Assembly (NCBI GenBank): GCA_026415495.1
Contig: JAOAGZ010000009.1
Location: 1 to 52,365 of the forward strand
Length of the DNA: 52,365 nucleotides
Origin: Eximiradius proteiniborus
GTDB taxonomy: Bacteria > Bacteroidota > Ignavibacteria > Kapaibacteriales > UBA2268
Reading direction: 5' to 3'
Below the pieces are notes generated by a model, which was not told the DNA's origin, did no database searches, and saw only the letters and a list, made by a program, of their open reading frames with translations. Position 1 is the stretch's first letter. Every line of letters begins with the position of its first letter. Shown one piece after another: positions 27,244 to 34,634 of the stretch. A program made the translations under genes and the position numbers.

Positions 27244-27846
27244 ATGATTAAGATTTCAAAATTACTGAAAATCAATCAAAAAATTGTATTGGCATCGAAA
27301 TCACCTCGAAGAATAACACTTCTTAAAAATTTAGGCTTGGAATTTGACGTTATTCCATCAAAAATAGACGAAAATATAAGCGAGAAATTACAGCCTAATG
27401 AGTATGTTATTAAATTATCACGTCTAAAAGCTGAAAATGTGTCGTCTATGCTTGGTGGTGATGAAATAGTTATCGGAGCAGATACAACTGTATATTTAGA
27501 TGGAAATTATTTGCATAAACCAAAGGATTGCAATGAGGCTTTTGAAATACTAAAAAAGCTAAGTGGAAGAACTCATCAGGTTTATACAGGGATAACCTTG
27601 ATAAATAATTATTCACAAAAAATCATAAACGAATTTAGCAAAACTGATGTAACTTTCAGAGAATTGTCCGATGATGAGATTTATGCATATATTGAAAGCG
27701 GTTCTCCGATGGACAAAGCTGGTGCATATGGAATACAAGATGATTTCGGCGCAGTCTTTGTTCGTCATATAAACGGCTGTTATTATAATATTGTTGGGCT
27801 TCCGATTGAACTATTTTATAGAATGCTGAAAGAATCTTTGCAATGA
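27244..27846 (+). CDS. maf: Maf-family nucleoside triphosphate pyrophosphatase
   Basis: Maf proteins hydrolyse non-canonical or modified nucleoside triphosphates (dTTP/UTP-like) to the monophosphate. The 200-residue protein has the signatures LASKSPRRITLLKNLG at the N-terminus, then VIGADTTVYLDG, HKPKDCNEAFEILKKLSGRTHQVYTG and DKAGAYGIQD. All are canonical. I chose the ATG at 27244; the upstream TTG at 27217 lies in the leader. The last four bases overlap the start of the ABC permease gene (ATGA), implying translational coupling with an apparently unrelated protein. Confidence 0.95.
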   Translation: MIKISKLLKINQKIVLASKSPRRITLLKNLGLEFDVIPSKIDENISEKLQPNEYVIKLSRLKAENVSSMLGGDEIVIGADTTVYLDGNYLHKPKDCNEAFEILKKLSGRTHQVYTGITLINNYSQKIINEFSKTDVTFRELSDDEIYAYIESGSPMDKAGAYGIQDDFGAVFVRHINGCYYNIVGLPIELFYRMLKESLQ

Positions 27847-28715
27847 AACTATCAAAACATAACGGTTTCTACTTTTCTTTAGTTATTCCTTGGATAATCA
27901 TATTATTAGTTTTCTGGATATATCCTTTTCTTTGGTCTATTGTGTTAAGCTTCGGGGATTATAATTCTCTTTTGAACAATTTCAAATTAACTGGAATAAA
28001 AAACTATGAAACAATATTTAACGATAAACTATTCTGGAAAGCATTGAAAAACACCATTATTTTTACATTTGGAACTGTTCCGGTAACAACTTCATTGGCA
28101 ATTTTACTGGCAATATTTATTAATTCGAGAACGATAAAGTGGAAAAACTTTTTTAAGACTACGATTTTTATGCCATCTGTAACATCATTAGTAGTTATTT
28201 CATTGATATTTATGAACTTATACTCAAAAAAAGGATACATAAATTTAATATTAATGTCTCTTGGGTTACCTTATCCTCATAACGGGTGGCTTCAAAGCAC
28301 AGATTTTGCATTACCAGCAATTATGATAATGGATGTATGGATGTCTACCGGATATTATACTGTATTATTTTTAGCTGCATTGCAAGCAATTCCAGAGGAT
28401 TATTATGATGCCGCCAAGATAATGGGAGCTAATTCGTGGAAAACTTTTTGGAAAATCACACTTCCATCACTTCGTTCAATGTTGCTATTTATCATAGTAA
28501 TAAATACAATAAAATCATTCCAAGTATTTGTAGAAATATATGTAATGACGAAAGGCGGGCCAATTAATTCGACTACAACGCTTGTTTATTTAATATACAC
28601 TTATGCATTCGAAAAAACCAACTTAATGGGTTATGCCTCGGCAATTGCAATAGTATTATTTATTGTTTTAGCTATACTATCATTTGTTCAATTCAAACTT
28701 ATAAAAGAAAAATAG
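27843..28715 (+). CDS. ABC sugar-type transporter permease (MalF/UgpA-like)
   Basis: The 290-residue protein has six predicted membrane helices and the EAA loop EDYYDAAKIMGANSWKTFWKITLPSLRS, which contacts the ATPase. It matches binding-protein-dependent permeases of the MalF/UgpA class that import oligosaccharides, glycerol-3-phosphate or related solutes. The partner permease (MalG-like), ATPase and binding protein are not in the window. It is co-translated with maf and followed by a terminator. Confidence 0.92.
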   Translation: MKLSKHNGFYFSLVIPWIIILLVFWIYPFLWSIVLSFGDYNSLLNNFKLTGIKNYETIFNDKLFWKALKNTIIFTFGTVPVTTSLAILLAIFINSRTIKWKNFFKTTIFMPSVTSLVVISLIFMNLYSKKGYINLILMSLGLPYPHNGWLQSTDFALPAIMIMDVWMSTGYYTVLFLAALQAIPEDYYDAAKIMGANSWKTFWKITLPSLRSMLLFIIVINTIKSFQVFVEIYVMTKGGPINSTTTLVYLIYTYAFEKTNLMGYASAIAIVLFIVLAILSFVQFKLIKEK

Positions 28716-28742
28716 GCTGCCTTCAATAACGAAAACAGCCTA
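28713..28742. terminator. Bidirectional terminator between the permease and tlpA genes
   Basis: TAGGCTG (28713-28719) and CAGCCTA (28736-28742) pair over a 16-base interior that can pair further. T-rich sequence follows in the leftward direction (TTTTTC) and an A-rich run on the right. Confidence 0.7.
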
Positions 28743-28765
28743 TAAAAAACAATTTGCAATAACAA

Positions 28766-29410
28766 TTATTGTTTACCCATCATACGGTTAATTGATTGCA
28801 TAAATTCTGCTTTGGAACGGCCACCGACAATAGTTTCAAAAATGTTTCCATCTTTGTCGACAAGGAAAGTAGTCGGCACAGCCTGAATACCACCATAAGC
28901 ACCTGCTATCTTCATTCTATTAGGATTTCCTGATGGAACAACCACATTCAAATAATTTATTCCGTTAGCAGCAACAAACTCGGAAACGTTTTTACCAGCT
29001 GATTCAAAATCCGGTTGTCTTTCCAAAGCTACACCAATGACAACTAATTGATCTTTCAATTCTTTTTGAATTTCAATTATTTCAGGGATTTCGCGTCTGC
29101 AAGGTGGACACCAGGTTCCCCAGAAATTTAAAAATATATATTTTCCTTTTGCATAGTCTTTGATTGATACATTTTTATCAAGATTTTTATAGTAAAAATC
29201 CACTAACTTGTTTTCAGTTCGTTCACCTACTTCTGACAGCTCAAAAACACCGGGTGAGGATACTTCTTTTGAATTAACCTCTTGTATTTTTTGAACATTT
29301 TCAGTATTTTTAGGTTGGTTGTCTTTCTTTTGCTGAGTGCAAGCAGACTGTGAAAAAACAATAATAAAAGAGAAAGCAAGGATAAAGAAAAATCTTGTGT
29401 TGTTTGTCAT
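28766..29410 (-). CDS. TlpA-like thioredoxin-fold lipoprotein
   Basis: The 214-residue protein has a lipoprotein signal peptide (SQSAC, about residue 24) and a charged linker of about 50 residues. A thioredoxin fold follows with GTWCPPCRREIPE, the active CPPC pair, and the cis-Pro loop AVPTTFLVDKDG. TlpA/ResA-type proteins reduce or keep reduced disulfides in the periplasm, often for cytochrome c maturation. No such genes are next to it. An AAGGGG ribosome-binding site precedes the ATG. A 16-base AT-only palindrome (29423-29438) lies just upstream. Confidence 0.9.
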   Translation of the reverse strand: MTNNTRFFFILAFSFIIVFSQSACTQQKKDNQPKNTENVQKIQEVNSKEVSSPGVFELSEVGERTENKLVDFYYKNLDKNVSIKDYAKGKYIFLNFWGTWCPPCRREIPEIIEIQKELKDQLVVIGVALERQPDFESAGKNVSEFVAANGINYLNVVVPSGNPNRMKIAGAYGGIQAVPTTFLVDKDGNIFETIVGGRSKAEFMQSINRMMGKQ

Positions 29411-29583
29411 AAATAACCCCTTTAATTATTAATAATTATTGACGATATTATTACAAACATAAACGATTTGATATTAACAATTATTTTAAAATATTGCTAA
29501 AAAGAAATATAGTTGTTTATAAGTAAAATGTATGTTAATGGCATAATTATTGATTAAACAATATTAACAAAATTGGTAAAAGA

Positions 29584-30792
29584 ATGAGTAAGAACTATAA
29601 CATATATTTAATTGATGATGAAAAACAGATAGTATTTTCATTATTTAAAATAATCAATAAGTTATATCCCAATATTGATGTAAAATTATTTACAGATGCT
29701 ATAAATGCTTGGGAGTCATTAGTAAAAGAGGATAACACATCAATTGTTATCTGTGATTTAATAATGCCCGGAATGACTGGATTGCAATTGTTGAGAAAAA
29801 TTAAGACTATGGAAAATACAAAGAATTTTTATTTTATTGCTATGTCGTCGAGCATAGAACCTGAGGTCAATATAAAGACAATCCAGCAGGGAGCTGATGA
29901 TTTTTTAGTCAAGCCTTTTTCTGTAGATGTTTTTTTAGCAAAGGTGCGGGCAGCAATCAGAGTTGTCAAAATGCTAAACTCAGAAGAAGGATATAAAGAA
30001 AAGATGAGTGAATATGAAAAAGAGCTTGATAAAGCAGCAGAGACAATGCTCGAACAAATCAAAAGGTTTATTGAAATACGAATGCCAGAATTAGTGAAAA
30101 GAATACCAAGAATAATTGAAGCTTCTGAATTTATTGGAAAAGAATTATGCGATACCATGGAAGAAGTGGAGAATATAAAGAAAGCGGCAGAACTGTGTCT
30201 GTGTGGAAGAATTGGATTAAACGAAAAGATTGTTGAAGCACCGGCAATGACCAAAGGAATGGTAACAAGACCCGAAATGCTTGATATTCCGAAAAATTCT
30301 CGTGAAATGCTCACAAAAATACGAGGAACGGAAAATATTGAACCAATTATATATCATATTTATGAAAACTTTGACGGAACAGGATTCCCTGAAGGGAAGA
30401 AATCCTGGGAAATTCCTCTTGGTTCAAGAATTTTGCGGGTTGCCTTAGATTTTGAAGAAATGATGAAAAAGAATGCTGATAATCCGGCAAAAACACTTGA
30501 ACAAATGTTTATCGAAGCAAGAAGATTGTATGATCATAGAGTAATTACATTTTATGACCAATTCCTTGCTTCTAAAGAAGTATCGCGTGTTCTTGGTGTA
30601 AGAGGTAGAGAATATGTTGTGGCAATTCACGAGTTGGATGAAACAATGACCACAGCTCGCCATATTGTAACAGAATCGGGATTGATACTTGTTGCCCCGA
30701 ATGTTAATCTTAACGAAGAAAGAATCGAACGTATCAGAACAATCAACAGAACCGATCCAATATTAGGTAAAATTTATATTAGAAATAAGTAA
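29584..30792 (+). CDS. Response regulator with degenerate HD-GYP domain
   Basis: Residues 1-120 are a receiver domain with phospho-acceptor Asp58 (VICDLIMPG) and Lys110 (FLVKPF). A helical linker leads into a region that aligns with HD-GYP cyclic-di-GMP phosphodiesterases. AAELCLCGRIGL (201-212) stands where 'AALLHDIGKIG' is expected, and IYENFDGTGFPEG stands for 'HHERxDGSGYPxG', followed by IPLGSRILRVALDF. The metal ligands His-Asp and His-His are all replaced (Cys205, Leu206; Ile249, Tyr250), so phosphodiesterase activity is unlikely. A C-terminal module (HELDETMTTARHIVTESGLIL) follows. It is probably a binding or scaffold output domain. It is monocistronic. Confidence 0.88.
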   Translation: MSKNYNIYLIDDEKQIVFSLFKIINKLYPNIDVKLFTDAINAWESLVKEDNTSIVICDLIMPGMTGLQLLRKIKTMENTKNFYFIAMSSSIEPEVNIKTIQQGADDFLVKPFSVDVFLAKVRAAIRVVKMLNSEEGYKEKMSEYEKELDKAAETMLEQIKRFIEIRMPELVKRIPRIIEASEFIGKELCDTMEEVENIKKAAELCLCGRIGLNEKIVEAPAMTKGMVTRPEMLDIPKNSREMLTKIRGTENIEPIIYHIYENFDGTGFPEGKKSWEIPLGSRILRVALDFEEMMKKNADNPAKTLEQMFIEARRLYDHRVITFYDQFLASKEVSRVLGVRGREYVVAIHELDETMTTARHIVTESGLILVAPNVNLNEERIERIRTINRTDPILGKIYIRNK

Positions 30793-31368
30793 TTATTCCC
30801 AAACATAAACAAATTGAGCGTATACTCCACGTTTAGTATGCAATCCAATTCCAACTCCAATGTTATCAGACAAGTAATAATTAGCACCAGCGCCAAAAGC
30901 AATTCCTTGCGAATTTTCAACTTTATAGCTATATCTACCTAATATTTGACCTGTTGTATTAACTTGTTTTGCTAAAACTGAATCTTGCTGAGTGTAATAT
31001 CCAATACTTCCGAAAAAATTCCAAGGGAACATTTCATAATGAATAGCACCATCGAATGTAACTATTATTCCTGTGTGTTTCTCTTCGACAAAACCATTGG
31101 GCAAAGGTTGAGATGGATTAAGGTTTACTCCAACCGGCGGAACATTGGAATATTTTGGGATTTTATTTGCAAAACCGACAACTCCAATTGATAAACTGGC
31201 AAGCCAATATCGAAAACCGAAAGCCATACTAAGTCCATCACTTCCACCACCGAAATCAAGCATTAATCCTTTAAGCATTACATCTTCATTATCTGAAGGT
31301 TGAGCATTAGCAATATAATTGTGCGTAAAAAATGATACTATAAGTATTAAGGTAATAATTTTTTTCAT
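30793..31368 (-). CDS. Small outer-membrane beta-barrel-like protein
   Basis: The 191-residue protein has a signal peptide (MKKIITLILIVSFFTHNYIANAQ). The rest consists of alternating strands such as GLSMAFGFRYWLASLSIGVVG and SQGIAFGAGANYYLSDNIGVGIGLHTKRGVYAQFVYVWE, typical of porin-like OmpW/OmpA-type barrels. The last residue is Glu after an aromatic-rich final strand. Function unknown. I chose the ATG at 31368; a TTG at 31380 would add four residues before the signal peptide. It directly abuts the convergent response-regulator gene. Confidence 0.65.
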   Translation of the reverse strand: MKKIITLILIVSFFTHNYIANAQPSDNEDVMLKGLMLDFGGGSDGLSMAFGFRYWLASLSIGVVGFANKIPKYSNVPPVGVNLNPSQPLPNGFVEEKHTGIIVTFDGAIHYEMFPWNFFGSIGYYTQQDSVLAKQVNTTGQILGRYSYKVENSQGIAFGAGANYYLSDNIGVGIGLHTKRGVYAQFVYVWE

Positions 31369-31485
31369 TGCAGTACTCAATAAAGTTTTACAACAATTAT
31401 TTTCAATACATTGAAATTGTAATCTTACTAAAAATAAAGATTTTTTTGTAAATTGAATAATAATTTCAATAACTTTTGTTGTAAA

Positions 31486-32391
31486 ATGAAACGAGTAATG
31501 AAACGAGTATGTTTTTTTATTGTTATTTTTGTGTTAATAAATGCAAGTTCATGCACGAAAATTTCTTTTTCTTCTCAACAGAATAATTTCCTTGAAAATC
31601 ATAATACTTTTAAAAATGTTATTGCTATTTTACTTGAAAAAGGCGCTGATACAAATTTCATATATAGTCTGTTGTCAAATGGTAAAACCCAATTTAGTGA
31701 AAAGTATGTTAAAATAAATGTTACCGGATATTTAAGCAAAACTGATTATTCACACTTTTACAACAGCAGCTCGATTAACAGTGCAAAAGAGTTTATTGTA
31801 AAAAACCGCGAAATATTGGAACAGGCAGAAAGGCAATATTCAGTTCCAAAGGAAATTATTGCTTCAATTTTATGGATTGAAACAAGGTTTGGAAATTTTT
31901 TAGGCACACATCATATAGTTAGTGTGTTTTTATCGACAGCAATGTGCAATGAACAAGAAAACATCAAGTTAAATGAGAATGAAATCGAACTAAAATTCCC
32001 TGATGACAAGCTCAAACAAGATAGTTTGAAAATAGTTCTCAAAGAAAGGTCAGAAAGAAAATCTAATTGGGCAATTAACGAGATTTTGGCATTACAAACA
32101 ATGAAAAATCGTTACAATATTCCTATTGGAGATATATACGGTTCGTGGGCAGGAGCATTCGGAATTCCTCAGTTTTTACCATCATCTTTCGTAAAGTATG
32201 CAATTGATGGGAACAATGACGGTGTTGTTGATTTATTTAATTTATCAGATGCGATTTTTTCTGTAGCAAATTATTTAAAACAGCACGGATGGAATGAAAA
32301 TTTAAGTGAACAAAGAAAAGCAATATTTGCATACAATAATAGCACTGCGTATGTCGAAGCAGTGCTAAAACTTTCTGAATTTGCAAAATAA
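31486..32391 (+). CDS. MltB-like lytic murein transglycosylase, lipoprotein
   Basis: This 301-residue protein has an N-terminal lipoprotein signal (INASSC). The SLT_2/MltB catalytic domain carries the Glu in SILWIETRFGNFLGTH. It continues with YGSWAGAFGIPQFLPSSF, the family's 'GA.G..QFmPsS' block, and ends NNSTAYVEAVLKLSEFA. It cleaves the glycan strand between MurNAc and GlcNAc, forming anhydro-MurNAc. The 5' end is a perfect 12-base tandem duplication (ATGAAACGAGTA twice, 31486-31509), which gives two in-frame start codons, 31486 and 31498. No clear ribosome-binding site decides between them. Confidence 0.87.
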   Translation: MKRVMKRVCFFIVIFVLINASSCTKISFSSQQNNFLENHNTFKNVIAILLEKGADTNFIYSLLSNGKTQFSEKYVKINVTGYLSKTDYSHFYNSSSINSAKEFIVKNREILEQAERQYSVPKEIIASILWIETRFGNFLGTHHIVSVFLSTAMCNEQENIKLNENEIELKFPDDKLKQDSLKIVLKERSERKSNWAINEILALQTMKNRYNIPIGDIYGSWAGAFGIPQFLPSSFVKYAIDGNNDGVVDLFNLSDAIFSVANYLKQHGWNENLSEQRKAIFAYNNSTAYVEAVLKLSEFAK

Positions 32392-32468
32392 AAACCCCCG
32401 TAAAGGGGGCTTTGCGGCGTTTCCACCAAGTCAAAAGCTTAATTGGGGGGAATTAAGGCTTTCGACTA
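32391..32468 (-). ncRNA. Candidate structured 3' RNA element behind umuD
   Basis: Starting at the umuD stop, the leftward transcript can fold into three hairpins in a row. The first has a 16-pair stem (32467-32451 with 32444-32429, one G-U pair, one bulged C) and a loop of six C. The second is GGTG-GAAA-CGCC with a GNRA-type tetraloop. The third is the terminator CCCCC-TTTAC-GGGGG. The C6 loop is complementary to the terminator's G5 arm, so a kissing interaction would compete with the terminator. I do not recognise a known family. It may be a 3'-UTR element or a processed small RNA. Confidence 0.35.
32395..32415 (-). terminator. GC-rich terminator downstream of umuD
   Basis: In the leftward direction CCCCC (32409-32405), loop TTTAC and GGGGG (32399-32395) are followed by TTTTTATTTTG, a textbook intrinsic terminator. 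In the rightward direction no U-tract follows, so it serves umuD rather than mltB. Confidence 0.78.
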
Positions 32469-32876
32469 AACAGTTTTGATTGCTGAGCGAACAACTCCCC
32501 AGATTTTGAGATTGTCGTTTTCTCCAACAATTATTGGCAAATATTTTGGATTTTCGGAAATCAAAGCAACGCAATGTTCTTCAAGTTTTATTTTTTTAAC
32601 AACTAATTTTGCATTGATTTCTGCAACAACTATGTCGCCATCTTTAACTTGTTTATATTTATCAACTAGTAAAATATCACCGTTATTAATTGAGGCTCCA
32701 ATCATTGAATCACCTTTTACACGAATTAAAAAGCAACTCTCCGGATTATCAACCACATAGGAAGCAATATTGATATTACTGAAAGAAAATGTATAAGTGT
32801 TATTATAAGTATCATCACCAAATAGTTTAATATTGTGTTGTTTTTTTTCTACATCAAATTTTTCGAAAACCCTCAT
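32466..32876 (-). CDS. umuD: UmuD-like S24 peptidase
   Basis: UmuD is the translesion-synthesis accessory protein that self-cleaves on RecA filaments and joins UmuC as Pol V. The 136-residue protein has the LexA/UmuD peptidase core. Ser57 sits in VKGDSMIGASI and Lys94 in LVVKKI, 37 residues apart as in UmuD. No DNA-binding domain is present. The ATG at 32876 is chosen because GAGGGG stands directly before it; a TTG at 32936 and an ATG at 32915 are also in frame. The short N-terminus has no Cys-Gly or Ala-Gly cleavage site. No umuC is adjacent. Confidence 0.82.
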   Translation of the reverse strand: MRVFEKFDVEKKQHNIKLFGDDTYNNTYTFSFSNINIASYVVDNPESCFLIRVKGDSMIGASINNGDILLVDKYKQVKDGDIVVAEINAKLVVKKIKLEEHCVALISENPKYLPIIVGENDNLKIWGVVRSAIKTV

Positions 32877-32895
32877 TTTCCCCTCGTAAATAAAG

Positions 32896-32910
32896 ATACT
32901 ATCAGAGTAT
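32896..32910 (-). promoter_or_regulatory. Candidate operator upstream of umuD
   Basis: ATACT (32896-32900) and AGTAT (32906-32910) form a five-plus-five inverted repeat with a five-base spacer, about 20 bases upstream of the umuD ATG. The position would suit a LexA-type repressor, but the arms are short and AT-rich. Confidence 0.25.
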
Positions 32911-33005
32911 ATCATTTTTTGTGCCAATTTTTTCAAACCAGCAAAAAATCAAGGGAATTATTGGGAATATTTTGTTGAAATGATAAATAAGTTAAAGGAA
33001 GATTG

Positions 33006-33078
33006 AGCGAAAGACGAGACTCGAACTCGCGACCCCAACCTTGGCAAGGTTGTGCTCTACCAACTGAGCTACTTTCGC
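33006..33078 (-). tRNA. tRNA-Gly (anticodon GCC)
   Basis: The leftward sequence folds as a 73-base cloverleaf: acceptor GCGAAAG/CTTTCGC, D arm GCTC-AGTTGGTA-GAGC, anticodon arm CAACC-TTGCCAA-GGTTG and T arm GCGAG-TTCGAGT-CTCGT. The anticodon is GCC and the discriminator base is U, both right for glycine. The 3' CCA is not encoded (CAA follows). Confidence 0.96.
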
Positions 33079-33099
33079 TTTTTGCACAAAGAACTGGCA

Positions 33100-33131
33100 C
33101 AAAAATAACAAGCTTTTGGGAAATTAACAAA
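33100..33131 (-). promoter_or_regulatory. Promoter of tRNA-Gly (Bacteroidota-type)
   Basis: Read leftward, TTTG (33131-33128) is followed after 20 bases by TATTTTTG (33107-33100), a close match to the TTTG / TAnnTTTG promoter of Bacteroidota sigma factors. The tRNA 5' end lies 22 bases downstream, leaving a short leader. Confidence 0.55.
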
Positions 33132-33271
33132 AGTTTTTGCACCCTGAGAATGAACATTTTATGGAACATATACTATCTATTGTTATCTAAAGTCGCATTA
33201 AGCAAAAGTAAGGCAGAAAAATAAACTATTTTTCATATTAATACTTCTATATAGTAAAAGGAGTGATTTTT

Positions 33272-33646
33272 GTGCTTACAATTGAAAAACAAATATTAGT
33301 AGTTAATACTATTGTTGACTCACTTGAAGAACTCAACAAAATATTGAGAATGAACACAAAAATATCCGAACAAATTCATTCAACAATAGGGGAAATCCTA
33401 AAATTTATGGGAAAAGTGTTAAAGAATTTTCCTGAAATGCTTATTTCTAAAAAGAAGATTATGTACAATAAACAAGATATAATTTATTTTTACGATGAAA
33501 TGATGAAAGCCTGGCAAGTTTTTTTTGAAAATCCAGATAATTTTTTCAATTCTTATGAAACATTTTCGCTAATTTGGAAAGATTATCAAAAATTGTTAAA
33601 TAAACTTGAAAATAACGCAACTACAATATATATTTCACTGAATTAA
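33272..33646 (+). CDS. Small helical protein of unknown function
   Basis: This 124-residue protein is not recognised. It appears almost wholly alpha-helical, with a long N-terminal hydrophobic-heptad helix (IEKQILVVNTIVDSLEELNKIL). The Phe/Tyr/Trp-rich C-terminal half reads MMKAWQVFFENPDNFFNSYETFSLIWKDYQKLLNKL. No signal peptide or membrane helix is seen. The aromatic 'W..FF.NPD.F' pattern reminds me of phasin/PhaE-like PHA-granule proteins, but this is not strong enough for a call. I chose the GTG at 33272 because AAAGGAG (33256-33262) stands nine bases upstream; the GTG at 33263 abuts that site and is too close. It is 20 bases before the rhomboid gene and likely its operon partner. Confidence 0.7.
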   Translation: MLTIEKQILVVNTIVDSLEELNKILRMNTKISEQIHSTIGEILKFMGKVLKNFPEMLISKKKIMYNKQDIIYFYDEMMKAWQVFFENPDNFFNSYETFSLIWKDYQKLLNKLENNATTIYISLN

Positions 33647-33666
33647 GATAGGAGTGTCCTTAAAAA

Positions 33667-34632
33667 ATGAGTTATTATGGATTTAGAAGGTTTAGCTTAT
33701 TTCCTCCAGTCATAAAAACTATAATGCTAATAAATGTTATAGTTTTTATTGTGCAACATTTGATGTTATCAATTTTTACAATTGGTGGAGTGCCAGTTGA
33801 CAGGATAATTATTCACTTTTTTGCGTTGCAACCATTTTTCGATGGCTCTGATATTATTCCCAATAATGCATTCTATGTTTGGCAATTAATTACATATCAA
33901 TTTCTGCATGCTAATTTCTGGCATATTTTCTTTAATATGTTCGTATTATGGATGTTTGGAACAGAGCTCGAAGATGAATGGGGACAAGGTAAATTTTTAG
34001 CATTTTATCTTTTGTCAGGAATTGGAGCAGCAATCACACATTTAATTGTAAGCCCAATGCTCGGAACAATTGCACCAACTGTTGGAGCATCTGGCGCGAT
34101 TTATGGTATATTGTTAGCTTTTGGTCTCTCGTATCCTGATAGACCTATATATATGTTTCCATTTTTCATTCCAATAAAAGCTAAAATTTTTGTTATTGTG
34201 ATGATTGCTATTGAATTGATTTTTGGATTTTCCGTAAATGATCAGATAGCACGGTTTGCACATTTAGGTGGAGCGGCAACTGGCTTTCTCCTTTTAAAAT
34301 TTGGTGATAAACTAGGGATATATTCATTAGCAGAAAAATTGTTTAAGCGAAAAACACCCAAAAGATATGGTATCGATGATTATTTTTCGCAAAGAACCCA
34401 ATTTGATAGAGAACCTAAGGTTTATTCGTTCACGAATAAACCAGATAATTTTAATTATACGATTTACAAAGAAGAAACACCATCTTCAACAAAAATAGTA
34501 ATTACAATTAACGGCGAAAACATCACACAAAGCCAAATTGATGAGATACTTGATAAAATATCAGTCAGCGGATATCAGAGTCTTACAGAAAGAGAAAAAC
34601 ATATTCTTATTGAATTAAGCAAAAAGTTGTAG
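33667..34632 (+). CDS. Rhomboid-family intramembrane serine protease
   Basis: Rhomboids cut transmembrane substrates inside the lipid bilayer. The 321-residue protein has six membrane helices in the first ~210 residues. Ser142 in GASGAIYG and His199 in FAHLGGAATG form the dyad. HANFWHIFFNMFVLWMFG provides His86 and Asn90 for the oxyanion site. A C-terminal cytosolic tail of about 100 residues ends in QSLTEREKHILIELSKK, the small helical domain often seen after rhomboids of this phylum group. It overlaps nothing and is followed after two bases by ispG. Confidence 0.94.
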   Translation: MSYYGFRRFSLFPPVIKTIMLINVIVFIVQHLMLSIFTIGGVPVDRIIIHFFALQPFFDGSDIIPNNAFYVWQLITYQFLHANFWHIFFNMFVLWMFGTELEDEWGQGKFLAFYLLSGIGAAITHLIVSPMLGTIAPTVGASGAIYGILLAFGLSYPDRPIYMFPFFIPIKAKIFVIVMIAIELIFGFSVNDQIARFAHLGGAATGFLLLKFGDKLGIYSLAEKLFKRKTPKRYGIDDYFSQRTQFDREPKVYSFTNKPDNFNYTIYKEETPSSTKIVITINGENITQSQIDEILDKISVSGYQSLTEREKHILIELSKKL

Positions 34633-34634
34633 AA

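Noticed and set aside
29423-29438. 16-base AT-only palindrome upstream of tlpA
   Set aside because: Low-complexity A/T sequence of this kind is expected often in this genome.
29829-30314. Long open frame antisense to the response regulator gene
   Set aside because: The opposite strand encodes clear receiver/HD-GYP-like sequence. The Ser/Ile-rich antisense product shows no motif.
32391-32468. c-di-GMP (GEMM) riboswitch or integron attC site
   Set aside because: The leftward strand contains CGCAAAGCC, as in GEMM riboswitches, but the other conserved GEMM segments are missing and it lies after a gene, not before one. The attC core bases (RYYYAAC/GTTRRRY) are absent.
33003-33224. Short frames over the tRNA-Gly region on both strands
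   Set aside because: They cover a perfect tRNA cloverleaf, so the coding potential is accidental.
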